A stretch of DNA of 13,419 bases from an uncultured Candidatus Altimarinota bacterium (GCA_937944175.1 CALDZW010000032.1:1-13419); one strand, 5' to 3'; shown: positions 1 to 9,334, counted from the first letter of the stretch. Numbers and translations: made by a program. The notes: a model not told the origin generated them from the sequence alone.

Positions 1-521
1 TATCACATGGTTGTAAGTGTAGTTTTCACATTATCAAGTGTTTCCCTATCAGTGCTAGTGCTGTTTTTATTTCAAGATTTTTGTGTTGATGAAACATCTG
101 AGTTATGCATTTGATACTGTTTCACAAATTCAGCATCTTTGAGTTCAATAACTATTTTGCTTGCTCATTTTTTTCCTATTCATTTAATTGATTCAATAGT
201 TTTATTATCAGAATTTTTAACGGCATGTATCAGTCTCTCTGTTCAAATTGAGAGGATATTTAGGGCCACTTTTCATCCAATCCCATTAATTTTTATAAGC
301 TCTTCAAAAATTTGTTTCTCATCTAGATTGGTAAATCAAAATAAAAATTGGAAATTCTCTGTTCTATGATGATAGATATGGAGTTCTCATTGACTTTGTC
401 ACATAAGAGCAGAATATGAATATTCATTGATAAGTACTTCATATCACACTCATGACTGAGTAAGAATTACCACTCTATTAGTTTCTAAAAATTTTATTTC
501 TCAGTATAGATAGGCAATCAT
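1..521 (-). CDS. ruvA: Holliday junction branch migration protein RuvA (3' end outside window)
   Basis: RuvA binds four-way DNA junctions as a tetramer and recruits the RuvB motor for branch migration. Read with UGA=Gly, 173 codons are present. The N-terminal OB-fold begins MIAYLYGEIKFLE and continues through GVGYEVLIN. A HYHHRTENF-like stretch and the typical LFGF follow at about residues 60-75. The two helix-hairpin-helix motifs are seen as INGIGGKVALNIL and IKGIGKKGASKIVIEL, in each of which UGA codes a conserved glycine. A Ser/Thr/Asn-rich linker leads into the start of the RuvB-binding domain III (ETLDNVKTTLTTMG), where the window ends. Families usually have about 190-200 residues, so roughly 20 are missing at the left edge. 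The ATG at 521 gives the standard RuvA N-terminus; no Shine-Dalgarno is visible. The gene is divergent from secA. The identification is firm. Confidence 0.93.
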
Positions 522-539
522 AAAACGAATAATTAATTG

Positions 540-567
540 TTGTAAAATAGGGCTTTGTTTATATAAT
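540..567 (+). promoter_or_regulatory. probable secA promoter
   Basis: TTGTAA at 540-545 and a perfect TATAAT at 562-567 are separated by 16 bases. Transcription would start near 574, giving a leader of roughly 27 bases before the secA ATG at 601. It lies in the short gap between divergent ruvA and secA. No convincing -35/-10 pair for ruvA was found on the other strand. Confidence 0.55.
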
Positions 568-600
568 ACTGAGAAGTTTTTAAAAATAAAATTAAAAGAA

Positions 601-3315
601 ATGATTGAGAAAATAATTACTTCAATTTTTGGAGACCCAGATACAAAAAAAATTAAACACTATCAAAAAACCGTTGCAAAAATCAATGAAGCCTATGAGT
701 CCTTTTCTGATTTTTCTAAAGAAGATGTTCAAGCAAAAACTGCTGAATTTACAAAGCTTTTTGAATGACTTGATTTTACTAATCAAAATGATTCAGAGAA
801 AATCAATGAAATACTTTCAGATATTAAAGTAGAAGCAATTGCTAATTTAAAACAAGCTTGTACATTATTAAATGGTAATACTTTTTCTATTTGAAATGAT
901 GAAAGAACTATAGAATGGAATATGATACCATATGATGTCCAGCTAGTTGGGTGATTAGCTCTTCATGACTGAGGAATCAGTGAAATGAAAACTTGAGAAT
1001 GAAAAACACTTGTCTGAACTATTCCAGCGTACCTTAATGCACTGACGGGGAACCCAGTTCATATTGTCACTGTGAATGATTACCTTGCTTCAAGAGATGC
1101 TGAAGAAATGGGAATTCTCTATGAAATACTCTGAATGACTGTTTGAGTAGTAAATCACAAACAAAATAAAGAAGATAAGAAAGCTGCATATGCTTCAAAT
1201 ATAGTCTATGCTACTAATAATGAACTCTGATTTGATTATCTCAGAGATAATATGGTTATTAATATAAAGAATAAAGTGCAATCTGCTCATTTTTATGCAA
1301 TCATAGATGAGGTTGATTCAATTCTGATTGATGAAGCAAGAACACCACTTATTATTTCTATGCCAGATAATGAACCTACAAGCAAATATGCTAAATTTGC
1401 AACTATGGCAAAGAAACTTGAGTCTTGAAAAGATTATAAAATAGATGAAAAACAAAAAACAGCTGTACTTACTGAAGATGGTATTCAAAAAATAGAATGA
1501 TTTTTACATGTTGATAATATCTATGTTTCTGCTCACTATAATGATCTCCACCACATAGAAAATGCTCTCAAGGCTAATGCAGTATACACCAAAGATAAAG
1601 ACTATATTATTAATGGTGAAGAAATTATGATTGTTGATGAACACACATGAAGAGCCCTTTCTTGAAGAAGGTATTCTGATTGATTGCATCAAGCGATAGA
1701 AGCTAAAGAGTGAGTAGAGATTCAACAAGAATCTAAAACACTAGCTTCAATTACATTTCAAAACTACTTTAGGATGTATTGGAAGCTCAGTGGTATGACT
1801 GGTACAGCTAAAACAGAAGAAGAGGAATTCTATAAAGTGTATGCTCTTGATACTTTGGTAATACCTACAAATAAACCTATAATTAGGGATGATAAAAGTG
1901 ATTTATTATTCAAAAATGAAAAAGGAAAGTTTGCTTATGTTGTAAACCTTATACAAGAAATTCATGAAACTGAACAGCCTATTTTAGTAGGTACCGTGTC
2001 AGTTGAAAAATCAGAATTCCTCTCAAGAGAACTCAAAAAAATATGAATCACTCATACTGTATTGAATGCTAAATACCATGAACAAGAGGCAGAAATTGTA
2101 TGAAAAGCATGAGAAAAATGAGCCGTTACAATTGCTACTAATATGGCTTGAAGATGAACTGATATTAAACTCTGAGAAGGAGTTTCAGATCTATGAGGGC
2201 TCTATATTATTGGTACAGAAAAGCATGAAACTAGAAGAATTGATAACCAATTAAGATGAAGGGCATGAAGACAATGAGATGCATGAGCTACTCAATTTCT
2301 TATATCTCCAAATGATGATATCATGAGAATTTTTGGATGAGATAAACTGTTTTGAGTTTTTAATTCTCCAATGTTTGCTACTCTTCCAGATGATCAACCA
2401 TTAGCACAAAGTTCAATGCTTACAAAAAAGGTAACATGAGTTCAAAAGCAAGTTGAATGACATCATTTTGATTCAAGAAAGCATGTTCTTGAATATGATG
2501 ATGTAATGAATAAGCATAGAGAAATTATTTATACAAAGAGAAATACTGCTCTAGAAAGTGAAAATGTTCATGATGAAATACTTGAAATCATTTCCAGTCA
2601 AATTAAGAAATTTACTATTGCTGAACTCAACAAAACTGAAGATATAGAAACTCTTCAAATTATTAAAAAGGTTAATACATTTCTATGAGTTGAAGCTATT
2701 GATACTCAAGTAGAAATTGATGATGTAGAGACATTGTCAGAGATTGAAGTACAATGAGATTCTGAAGGAAATAGATTAGCTAATTATCTTGCAAAAATTG
2801 CGCTTGAAGAAATTGAAAAGCTTAAAGATTGAGCCAGAGATATTGAAGAATTCTATACTCTTGAAAAAAGAATTCTCTTACAGTCAATTGATGAACTATG
2901 GATGAGACACATTCATTCAATGACAAAATTAAGAGAAGAAGTAGCTTTTGAATGATATGCCCAAAGGCAACCTCTTGTTGTTTATAAAGAGAAAGCTTTT
3001 GAAAAATTTAAAGATCTTATTTGAGATGTTGAATATAAGACCACTAAAGCAATGTTTTCTATCAACACTATTTCAGAAGTTGAACAAAGAGTAATTTCAG
3101 CTAAAGACCTAGAACTCAATGAAGACGAAATGAAATCAATGCTTGAAAATTTTTCTGAAGGAAAACAAACTACTTCTCCTCCAAAACAACAAAATATACA
3201 AACAAAAAGTAACCAAAATCCCCTCTTTGCACAACCTCAAAGAAAATCAAATACTCCTATTCCCCCAGTACAAAAACAAAAAGATACTCCTCACAAAAAG
3301 AAAATACGTGTATAA
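601..3315 (+). CDS. secA: preprotein translocase ATPase SecA
   Basis: SecA is the cytoplasmic ATPase that drives unfolded preproteins through SecYEG. With UGA=Gly the frame is open for 904 residues, close to the 901 of E. coli SecA. Visible motifs in order are: Walker A TGEGKT (131-136, both glycines UGA), TVNDYLASRDAEEMG, FDYLRDNM, the DEVD box (236-239) followed by DEARTPLIIS, KLSGMTGTA, NMAGRGTD (514-521), QLRGRAGRQGDAG (around 550-562), the scaffold region HVLEYDDVMNKHR, and the helical segment SIDELWMRHIHSMTKLREE followed by GYAQRQPLVVYKEKAFEKF. The C-terminus is a Gln/Lys/Pro-rich tail ending KKKIRV. It lacks the usual zinc-binding CxC...C motif that contacts SecB. The start at 601 gives the normal MIEKIITSIFGD beginning. 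Its own promoter lies upstream and a hairpin terminator follows, so it appears monocistronic. Confidence 0.97.
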
Positions 3316-3330
3316 ACACCTAATTTTATC

Positions 3331-3360
3331 TAAAAGTATAGTTCTACAACTATACTTTTA
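3331..3360 (+). terminator. intrinsic terminator after secA
   Basis: A perfect 13-bp stem (3331-3343 with 3348-3360) closes the four-base loop CTAC. The 3' arm ends in CTTTTA followed by TTATTG. It begins 15 bases after the secA stop codon. The AT-rich symmetric stem could also act on the opposite strand, but no gene converges here. Confidence 0.8.
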
Positions 3361-3401
3361 TTATTGTCAATAATAATTACCTAGTTTCCACTAAACTAAA
3401 C

Positions 3402-3455
3402 TTGCATTTATGGATCTAAGTATGATATATTATAGTAAATAAATACTTATATAAT
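3402..3455 (+). promoter_or_regulatory. promoter region of the PKD membrane protein gene
   Basis: Two overlapping candidates are visible. TTGCAT (3402-3407) and TATATT (3426-3431) are separated by 18 bases, which would give a leader of about 27 bases. A perfect TATAAT at 3450-3455 lies only nine bases before the ATG at 3465, without a clear -35. If used, it would give an almost leaderless transcript. The sequence TATAATACAAAAA here is repeated exactly before the gene at 9398. Confidence 0.45.
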
Positions 3456-3464
3456 ACAAAAAGG

Positions 3465-6356
3465 ATGTTTGACCCTTCAAAACTTAATCTCAATTTAGAG
3501 GAAAACTGAGATGATACATGAAAAAAAGACTCTTCACAAAAATGAGGTTCTTGAAAGAAATCACAAACTACTCAACAAAAAACAGAAAATTCGTCTAAAG
3601 AGGGTCTATCATCTATTATTGATCCTCTCAATGACAATACAGAAGAAGATCTTATTAATCAAAAGTTTATTAGTAATGATGAAAAAAGAGATCAGCAGAA
3701 ACAAGTCAAAAAAGAAGAATCTATCGAGGAGCAGAAACAAGAAGAATCAGCTATTATTTGAGATATTTCTGATGTAATTAATAACAATTCCAAATTATCT
3801 AAATTACAAGAAAAGTCAGATTCACATATCATGAGTTGAGGAAAGATGATAAACATTAATATTGACTCTCTTGAGTATGTACTTCATTTTTTACTATCAA
3901 AGCAATTAAACGTATTTACACTAGAACCTTGAGAGAATGATGTTAAGGTAACTATGAAAAGTGGGAAGCTTGAAAAGGAAGTTCACTACATCAAATATCC
4001 TATATATAGTAAAATACTTCTAAAAGCAAAATCTCTCACAAAATTAGTTCTTGATGATTCACAAAATAGTCAAAACTGAGAAGGAGAAACTCAAATTAAA
4101 GAAAAAAAATATAAACTTGTCTCCAAAACTGTCCCATCTGATTTATGAGAGAAAATATTCTTTAAGATTACTGAGATAAATAGCTCTGAATCTCTTAAAG
4201 TAAAATCAAAAACCTCGTGAGCAACTCTGCTTAGCTTCTTTTGAATAATTACAATTATTGCACTCATTATTGGTTGATCATTTATTAGTTTTATTGTTCT
4301 TAATGCAAATACTCTTGCAGATGTTAAATTCTTTCAATCACTGTGAGTAAACTTAAATGATATCAATACACTGATTGGTACAATAATCACGTATATTTTT
4401 TCTGCACTTATATTTGTTGAAACAATATTTTTAGCAGTTTTTCTATTCAAAACACTTCTAACCAAAAAAACATACAGAAAAAAAAGAATTTGATTATGAA
4501 TCATTTCATTTTTTATACTTTTAACAACATTTGCTACTTGAACTGCTTGGATGGTTATAGATAGAAAAATATCATCTCTACCTAACTGGCAAGAAATGGC
4601 CTTTTGAGAAGTTCAAGTGTTTGATAATGGAAAATTGGTAAGTGATCAATTTGATAAAGAATGAGCTCTCTTAAACAGTACCTCTGATTTGATATGACCT
4701 ATTACTCTAAAATACGACCTTTCATTCTGGGCAAAGCAAGAAGAAAGAAAATGATTCTCAATTAAAAGGTATGTCTGGAATATTTGAGATTCTAAAAAAG
4801 AAGAACTTTCTCCAGTCTTAATACATTCTTTTGATTGAGTTTGAACATCAAATATCAACTTAAAAGTAATCTGATCTGATAGAAGAGGAAATCAAATTGA
4901 AAAAGTGATAGACATTTCTCCTGTAAATATTGAGAGTATTGTTAAGATAGTTGAGACTCCCGTAAAGAGTTGAGGAAAAACAATACGATTTGATGCGACA
5001 GATCTTAAAGCATTTGGGAAAATTGATTGGTTTTTTATTGAAAAATGAAATAAATGAGAATTAGAATCTGTCTACAACTGATATGATTTTCAACCAAGCA
5101 AAATAATTATTGACGATACTCTCATTTGAATGCGTATAAACAAGCCTTGAAGAAAATCAAACAGACTTGATAAAATATTTGTTGTTCAAAAGGAAAGTTG
5201 AGATACTATCCGATGAGAAATAGTTTTTGATAGAGACCCTGTTGATGATTTGCAGTATACATTCTCTGTTGAAAATGCAAATACAACATTTTGAAATGGT
5301 TTTATTGAAACATTCACATGGAAGATTGAAGATAGTATAAAAAGTATTGATGCTGAAATTGATCAAGTAACTGAATCTTCAAAATATATTCACCAATTTA
5401 ATGCTCATTGAGAGCACAAGGTTGTTGTTGAGTTAACAGACTCTAGATGAAAAATCAAAGCACTTGAAACAACTATTAATATTCCAAGAAGACTGAAATT
5501 GAAAGAATGACTCAGTATATATAATAAGGATGAACTCATTAAGAATATTTGATATGATGCTAAAAATAATGAATACTATCTTGATGAACTCCCAGTACCT
5601 ACAGAATTAAAGCTTGATGCTAGAAGAGTAAAAGCAAGCAACATTCTTTATGAGTTCAAATGAGCAACATGGGATATTAATGATGATGGTACAAGTGACA
5701 AAGAATGAAATATTTTAAATTTTCCTGTAGATATTGAATGAAACTACTCAATAGTTGCAAAATACCGTTTTCAACATAGAAGGATAAAAGATGAGGTAGT
5801 AACCCTTGAAGAAAGGATTCTTATTGAATGAATAAAAAAAGATGCAATTGTTGATCTCCAAATCCAACCTGATAGTACATATGTTCCTACAATGGTTAAA
5901 TTTGATGCCTCAAAGAGTCAAGTAAAATGAAAAAATATTGAAAAATTTATCTATGACTACTGAGATAAAGTCATAGAAGAAAGAGATGCTGTGAATCCAT
6001 GACATAAATACTCTTATCCATGAGAATATATTATTAAGCTCACAGTAGTAACAACTGATTGAGAAAAGTACACTACAGAAAAAAAATTAATTTTAAAACC
6101 TAAACCACAAGCAGCTAAAATAATAACAAGTATGAAAAATGCTCCTACTAATCAAGGGATTGATTTTTCCTCTGATCAGTCTGAAGGACAAATTACTTGA
6201 TATTACTGGGAGTTTGGTGATTGAGAAGTTTCTATTGATGCTAATCCTACACATTCCTATTCTAAAGCATGAGAATATACTGTTGTACTTAAAGTAAATT
6301 TTCAAAATAACAATACCCTTACTGATGAAATGAACATAGTCATCAGAGATGAATAA
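3465..6356 (+). CDS. membrane protein: GspE/PilB N2-like cytoplasmic domain, three TM helices, PKD-type ectodomain
   Basis: A 963-residue protein in code 25. Residues 1-127 are charged and low in complexity (many Lys, Glu, Gln, Ser). Residues about 128-240 resemble the domain that precedes the ATPase core in GspE/PilB secretion ATPases: LEPGENDVKVTMKSGKLEKEV has the spacing of the family's IEP...VRVR...DG.L.EV, followed by KILLKAKSLTKL for the SRIKVMAGL segment and VPSDLGEKIFFKI for the LPT..GERVVLRL segment. No Walker motifs follow. Hydrophobic helices lie near 253-280, 303-328 and 342-366. No signal peptide is seen. Three helices place the rest outside. The ectodomain (370-963) holds several PKD-like beta modules; the last two are clearest, with IYDYGD...YPGEYIIKLTV and YWEFGDGE...HSYSKAGEYTVVLKV. 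The ATG at 3465 follows AAAAAGG. The role is unknown. A link to pilus or secretion machinery, or surface adhesion, is inference. Confidence 0.85.
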
Positions 6357-6359
6357 TTG

Positions 6360-6413
6360 AAATTATATAAGATAAAAGCTCACATATATGTGAGCTTTTA
6401 TCTTATATAATTT
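6360..6413. terminator. 54-bp perfect palindrome, bidirectional terminator
   Basis: Two 27-base arms (6360-6386 and 6387-6413) are exact reverse complements. The core contains AAAAGCTCACATATATGTGAGCTTTT. It begins four bases after the stop codon of the PKD gene and contains the stop and last codons of the converging TrpF-like gene (6398-6413). Both strands end in T-rich arms, so it can serve both genes. Confidence 0.8.
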
Positions 6414-6934
6414 TCTAGATTTAAACCTGAGTAAAAGTTACTTTGATTGTATTTTTCGGCTTGTCATTTTACATCAGATATTCACTTTGCAACACTAATA
6501 AGAAAGGGTTGTAAAAAAGCTTCAATATCAATGTTATCATATACACAGTCATCTATTAGTAAAAAATCTATATTCTTATCAATTTTAGATGGCATATCTT
6601 CTTTCTTGCATATATGTAATATTGTAAGAAAACTGAATTTCTTTAGATATGAAAAGTCACATTTTCCATTAATCTGAATAGCGTTCATTTTAGTATCTTT
6701 TGATTTTAAAATAATATCCGCTAAATCAGGTTTAGATAATGTTCCCCAGTTTCAGAATTCATCTTTTTTTCAAAATACTCAAACTCGTAGTGTTGTGTAA
6801 GGTGTATCGATTGCTGTACATACTGATGGTTCAATTGAATCAATCTCACCATCTATAAAATGAAATCCAATCATATCAATTGAGTTATAGCTTTTCAGAT
6901 CTTTTCAAACTCCACACACTTTTATTAGGTTCAT
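6398..6934 (-). CDS. TrpF-like (phosphoribosylanthranilate isomerase family) protein, C-terminally shortened
   Basis: A 178-residue protein in code 25. The N-terminus MNLIKVCGVGKD matches the TrpF beta-1 motif KICGIT, including the family's catalytic Cys7. MIGFHF corresponds to IGFVF, RVGVF (50-54) to the strand VGVF, and IQINGK (86-91) to VQLHG. FLLIDD (124-129) offers an aspartate where TrpF has its general acid. The end FYSGLNLENYIR resembles the LAGGLNPENV loop. TrpF is normally about 200 residues and continues into a last strand with the phosphate-binding GVDVSSGVE. Here the protein stops before it, and the usual GGSG loop is also missing. No other trp gene lies nearby, so isomerase activity is doubtful; a divergent TIM-barrel with another substrate is possible. 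It has its own promoter 29 bases upstream of the start and ends inside the palindromic terminator. Confidence 0.75.
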
Positions 6935-6962
6935 ACAAATCAGATTACAAATATTTATATAT

Positions 6963-6990
6963 AATATACTGATGGATTCAAAACATACAA
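6963..6990 (-). promoter_or_regulatory. possible promoter of the TrpF-like gene
   Basis: On the minus strand TTGTAT (6990-6985) and TATATT (6968-6963) are separated by 16 bases, in the 58-base gap between the RidA stop and the ATG at 6934. The gene can therefore be transcribed independently of ridA. Confidence 0.4.
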
Positions 6991-6992
6991 AA

Positions 6993-7310
6993 TTATTCAG
7001 AAATAATTGTATCCCCAACAGCTGTACACTCTATTTCGACTAATGCTCATGCTGGGAGCTCAACTACTGCTAATCAAAATCTCGTTGGAAAATATCAATT
7101 AGGAAAGTACTCAGCATACACTTTATTCATAATTTCATAATCATTCATATCAACTAAAAACACGCGTGCTTTCACAATATTATCCATCGTCCATCAATTT
7201 ACTTTTAGAGTTTTCTTTATCTCATCCATTGTTGCTCTTGTCTGAGCTTCAATTCATACTTCTAATTTTTTAGTGACAGAGTTAAAACCAATTTGTCATC
7301 ACAACTCCAT
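6993..7310 (-). CDS. RidA family (YjgF/YER057c/UK114) protein, start uncertain
   Basis: RidA proteins are trimeric deaminases that remove reactive enamine/imine intermediates from PLP enzymes. Visible family features are GGQIGFN (SGQI region), EAQTRATMDEIKKTLK, IVKARVFLVDMNDY, YFPTR with the substrate-binding arginine, and ELPAGALVEIECTAV, ending at VGDTIISE. From the only in-frame ATG (7310) the product is 105 residues, against 125-130 usual, and lacks the first strand and the GPYSQA segment. Homology-like sequence (NSITYDAKYTMEL) continues upstream as far as a UAG at 7364-7362. Initiation at CTG (7358) or ATT would give about 115-121 residues. An in-frame ORF precedes that UAG. The gene may therefore use a non-AUG start, or may be a degraded copy. 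It lies downstream of tRNA-Leu and upstream of the TrpF-like gene. Confidence 0.8.
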
Positions 7311-7361
7311 AGTATATTTTGCATCATATGTAATACTATTTGATAATAGATTTTTCAGATA

Positions 7362-7511
7362 CTAACAACTCTTATCTTTTTTCAAGACACAACTAATATG
7401 TTCAGATCATTTTATAGCTAACTCTAATTCTGAACCTGATCGAATTAAAATTACTTCTGCATACCTAGAATGTATAATAATATATGTTCATTTCTCTAAG
7501 AATAAAACCAT
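7362..7511 (-). CDS. small hypothetical ORF in frame with ridA, ending in UAG
   Basis: From ATG 7511, 49 codons (two of them UGA=Gly) read MVLFLEKGTYIIIHSRYAE and continue through ILIRSGSELELAIK to KKDKSC. The UAG stop is immediately followed, in the same frame, by the N-terminal part of the RidA homology. No known family is recognised and no Shine-Dalgarno is seen. In AT-rich code-25 DNA an open frame of this length can arise by chance, so this may be untranslated spacer, a leader peptide, or an N-terminal extension of ridA cut off by a nonsense codon. Confidence 0.25.
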
Positions 7512-7539
7512 ACTTTCTGATTCATAATTAATATAAATA

Positions 7540-7570
7540 AAAAGCTCCTTTTTATAAGAAAGGAGCTTTT
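7540..7570 (-). terminator. intrinsic terminator downstream of tRNA-Leu
   Basis: A perfect 12-bp stem (7540-7551 with 7559-7570) closes a seven-base loop. On the minus strand the GC-containing AAAGGAGC arm runs into TTTTTATTTAT, so it terminates tRNA-Leu transcription 13 bases beyond the CCA end. It also separates the tRNA from the RidA region. Confidence 0.8.
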
Positions 7571-7583
7571 GTGAATTATTAAT

Positions 7584-7671
7584 TGGTGCCCAGAGAGGGA
7601 CTTGAACCCTCACACCCATATTTAGGCACACGCCCCTCAAGCGTGCGTGTCTACCATTCCACCACCTGGGC
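7584..7671 (-). tRNA. tRNA-Leu (anticodon GAG)
   Basis: Read on the minus strand, the acceptor GCCCAGG pairs with TCTGGGC, followed by discriminator A and an encoded CCA (7586-7584). The anticodon stem CACGC/GCGTG encloses the loop TTGAGGG, giving anticodon GAG (codons CUC/CUU). A long class II variable arm follows, and the T-arm GAGGG-TTCAAGT-CCCTC is standard. At 88 bases including CCA the length fits a leucine tRNA. It lies 41 bases downstream of the comM stop on the same strand, and its own terminator follows. Confidence 0.95.
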
Positions 7672-7679
7672 AAGTAAAA

Positions 7680-7710
7680 AGAATACTAGAGAAAAATAAA
7701 AAAAATGCAA
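7680..7710 (-). promoter_or_regulatory. possible tRNA-Leu promoter
   Basis: On the minus strand TTGCAT (7710-7705) and TATTCT (7685-7680) lie upstream of the tRNA, with a long spacer of 19 bases. It overlaps the sequence just after the comM stop codon. The tRNA might instead be read through from comM, since no hairpin terminator lies between them. Confidence 0.3.
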
Positions 7711-7712
7711 AT

Positions 7713-9260
7713 TTATTGGTTTTCATCCTTTTTTCTAAAACTCAATGCTTCAAGAATATGAGAAGAATTTATTAATTCTTCTCATCAAAGATCAGCAATT
7801 GTACGAGAAAGTTTAAGAATTCTATAATACCCCCTTGCAGACAAATTCATAGTGGTAACTGCTTGTTTTAAGATTGCTTCACTCTCCTCATCAAGTATAC
7901 AGTATGTATTAATTTCTTTTGTTTTCATTTCAGAATTTGCTGAAATTTTTGTTCAGTTAAATCTTATATTTTGAACTTTTTTTGCTTGTTCTACTCTCTT
8001 TTTGATATCGAATGATGATTCTACTCATGTGTAATTATCTTTATTTCAAAATTTTTCTGTCTCTACTTTAGGGACTTCAATAAAAATATCAATCCTATCA
8101 AGAAGTGGTCATGAAAGTCTAGATCTATAATTAAGTACTTGTTTTGGAGAGCAAATACAATCAGTATCTCCATCAGTCAAGTATCAACATGGGCAAGGGT
8201 TTAAGGCTCAAATGAGGGTAAATTTTGCTGGATATTTATAGCTTGCATTTACTCTGGTAACAGTAATTTCTCAATCTTCTAAAGGCTGACGTAAAACATC
8301 AAGTACAGTTTTTTGAAATTCTAATATTTCATCTAGAAACAATACCCCTTTATGTGAAAGACTAATTTCTCATGGCGCAGCATTCCTTCATCATCAAATA
8401 ATACTTACTCCACTTGCAGTATGATGAACCATTCTAAATGGTCGGTCTCTAATTATTGGTGTCTTACTATCTAGCATTCCCGAAATTGAATATATTTTTG
8501 AAATCTCAATTGACTCTTCAACACTCAAATTTGGAAGAATTCATGAAAACGCTTTAGCAAGCATGGTCTTTCAACTTCATGGAGGTCACTCCATAATAAG
8601 ATTATGTCCCCCTGCTGCAGCAATCTCAAGTGCTCTTTTTGCATGTTCTTGTCCAATCACATACTTAAAGTCACTTGTATCAGTAGAACTTTCACCCTCA
8701 GACTGGTATTGTTCAAAATCAAGTGTTTTCTCTGGTGTACACTCTTTCTCATTATTTAATATTTTTATGAGATCTTCTAATGAATCTATTGCAATAACAT
8801 CAATTCATGGAATAATAGATGCTTCTTGAGCATTGCAAGAAGGCAGAAATATTCTTGTAAAACCTTTTTCTTTTGCTCCAATTGTCATTGGGAGTACTGA
8901 ATTTGTATTACGCAACTTTCAATCAAGAGCCAGTTCTCAGACAAAAATTGAATTTGAAATAAGTATATTATCATTTATCCATCAATCATTTCTCAGTATT
9001 CACACGGCAATTGCTAGATCAAAACTGGGTCATGATTTTTTGATACTTGCTGGTGCTAAATTCACAGTGATTCTTGTCATTGGTAGGCGTGTTTGACTAG
9101 ACTTAAGTGCACTTCTCAAACGCTCTTTACTTTCTTGTACTCATTGATCTGGTAGTCATACAATAGTAAATGCAGGAAGTCCATTATTTATATCTACTTC
9201 AATATCAATAACTGTTGATTCTAAACCATTAATAGCAAGAGATTGTACGTGTGAAATCAT
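7713..9260 (-). CDS. comM: ComM/YifB family Mg-chelatase-like AAA+ ATPase
   Basis: ComM is a hexameric AAA+ helicase that promotes branch migration when imported DNA is recombined during natural transformation. In code 25 the frame gives 515 residues, a normal length. The N-terminal S5-like/ChlI domain shows ESTVIDIEVDINNGLPAF, TIVGLPDQGVQESKERLRSAL and INLAPAS-type sequence. The AAA+ module has Walker A GPPGSGKT at 225-232, all three glycines being UGA, and then RPFRMVHHTAS and SIIGGGRNAAPGEISLSHKG. Walker B is VLFLDE (D310, E311). The NPCPCGY...CICS cysteine cluster and SRLSGPLLDRIDI follow. The C-terminal Mg_chelatase_C domain contains LSARGYYRILKLSRTIADL. The ATG at 9260 gives the family-typical N-terminus. 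It fits a uptake-competent lifestyle together with ruvA in the window, but no other competence gene is present. Confidence 0.95.
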
Positions 9261-9316
9261 ATATCTTTTTTATATACTAATGTAGTTAATATATATACTT
9301 TTTATATTAAAACAAA

Positions 9317-9334
9317 AGATTTTTCAAAAAATCT
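9317..9334. repeat. 18-bp inverted repeat in the divergent comM/membrane-protein region
   Basis: AGATTTTT and AAAAATCT (9317-9324 and 9327-9334) flank the two bases CA. It sits mid-way in the 137-base gap between divergent comM (start 9260) and the membrane protein gene (start 9398). An operator or a chance AT-rich palindrome are both possible. Confidence 0.35.

Noticed and set aside
52..175. A frameshift in ruvA after the second helix-hairpin-helix
   Set aside because: An apparent shift came from miscounting an A run; with seven A residues the frame continues as GKKGASKIVIELKD.
139..369. A plus-strand ORF of 76 codons
   Set aside because: It is the antisense shadow of ruvA, whose minus-strand frame matches the family throughout.
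601..3315. secA as a pseudogene fragmented by many stop codons
   Set aside because: All interrupting codons are UGA at glycine positions of conserved motifs; with UGA=Gly the frame is complete and of normal length.
7488..7673. A minus-strand ORF beginning MPRWWNGRHARLRG
   Set aside because: It runs through tRNA-Leu and its terminator; such peptides are a typical artefact of tRNA genes.
8563..9096. Two plus-strand ORFs of 87-88 codons
   Set aside because: Both are antisense shadows of comM, which has clear motifs across this stretch.
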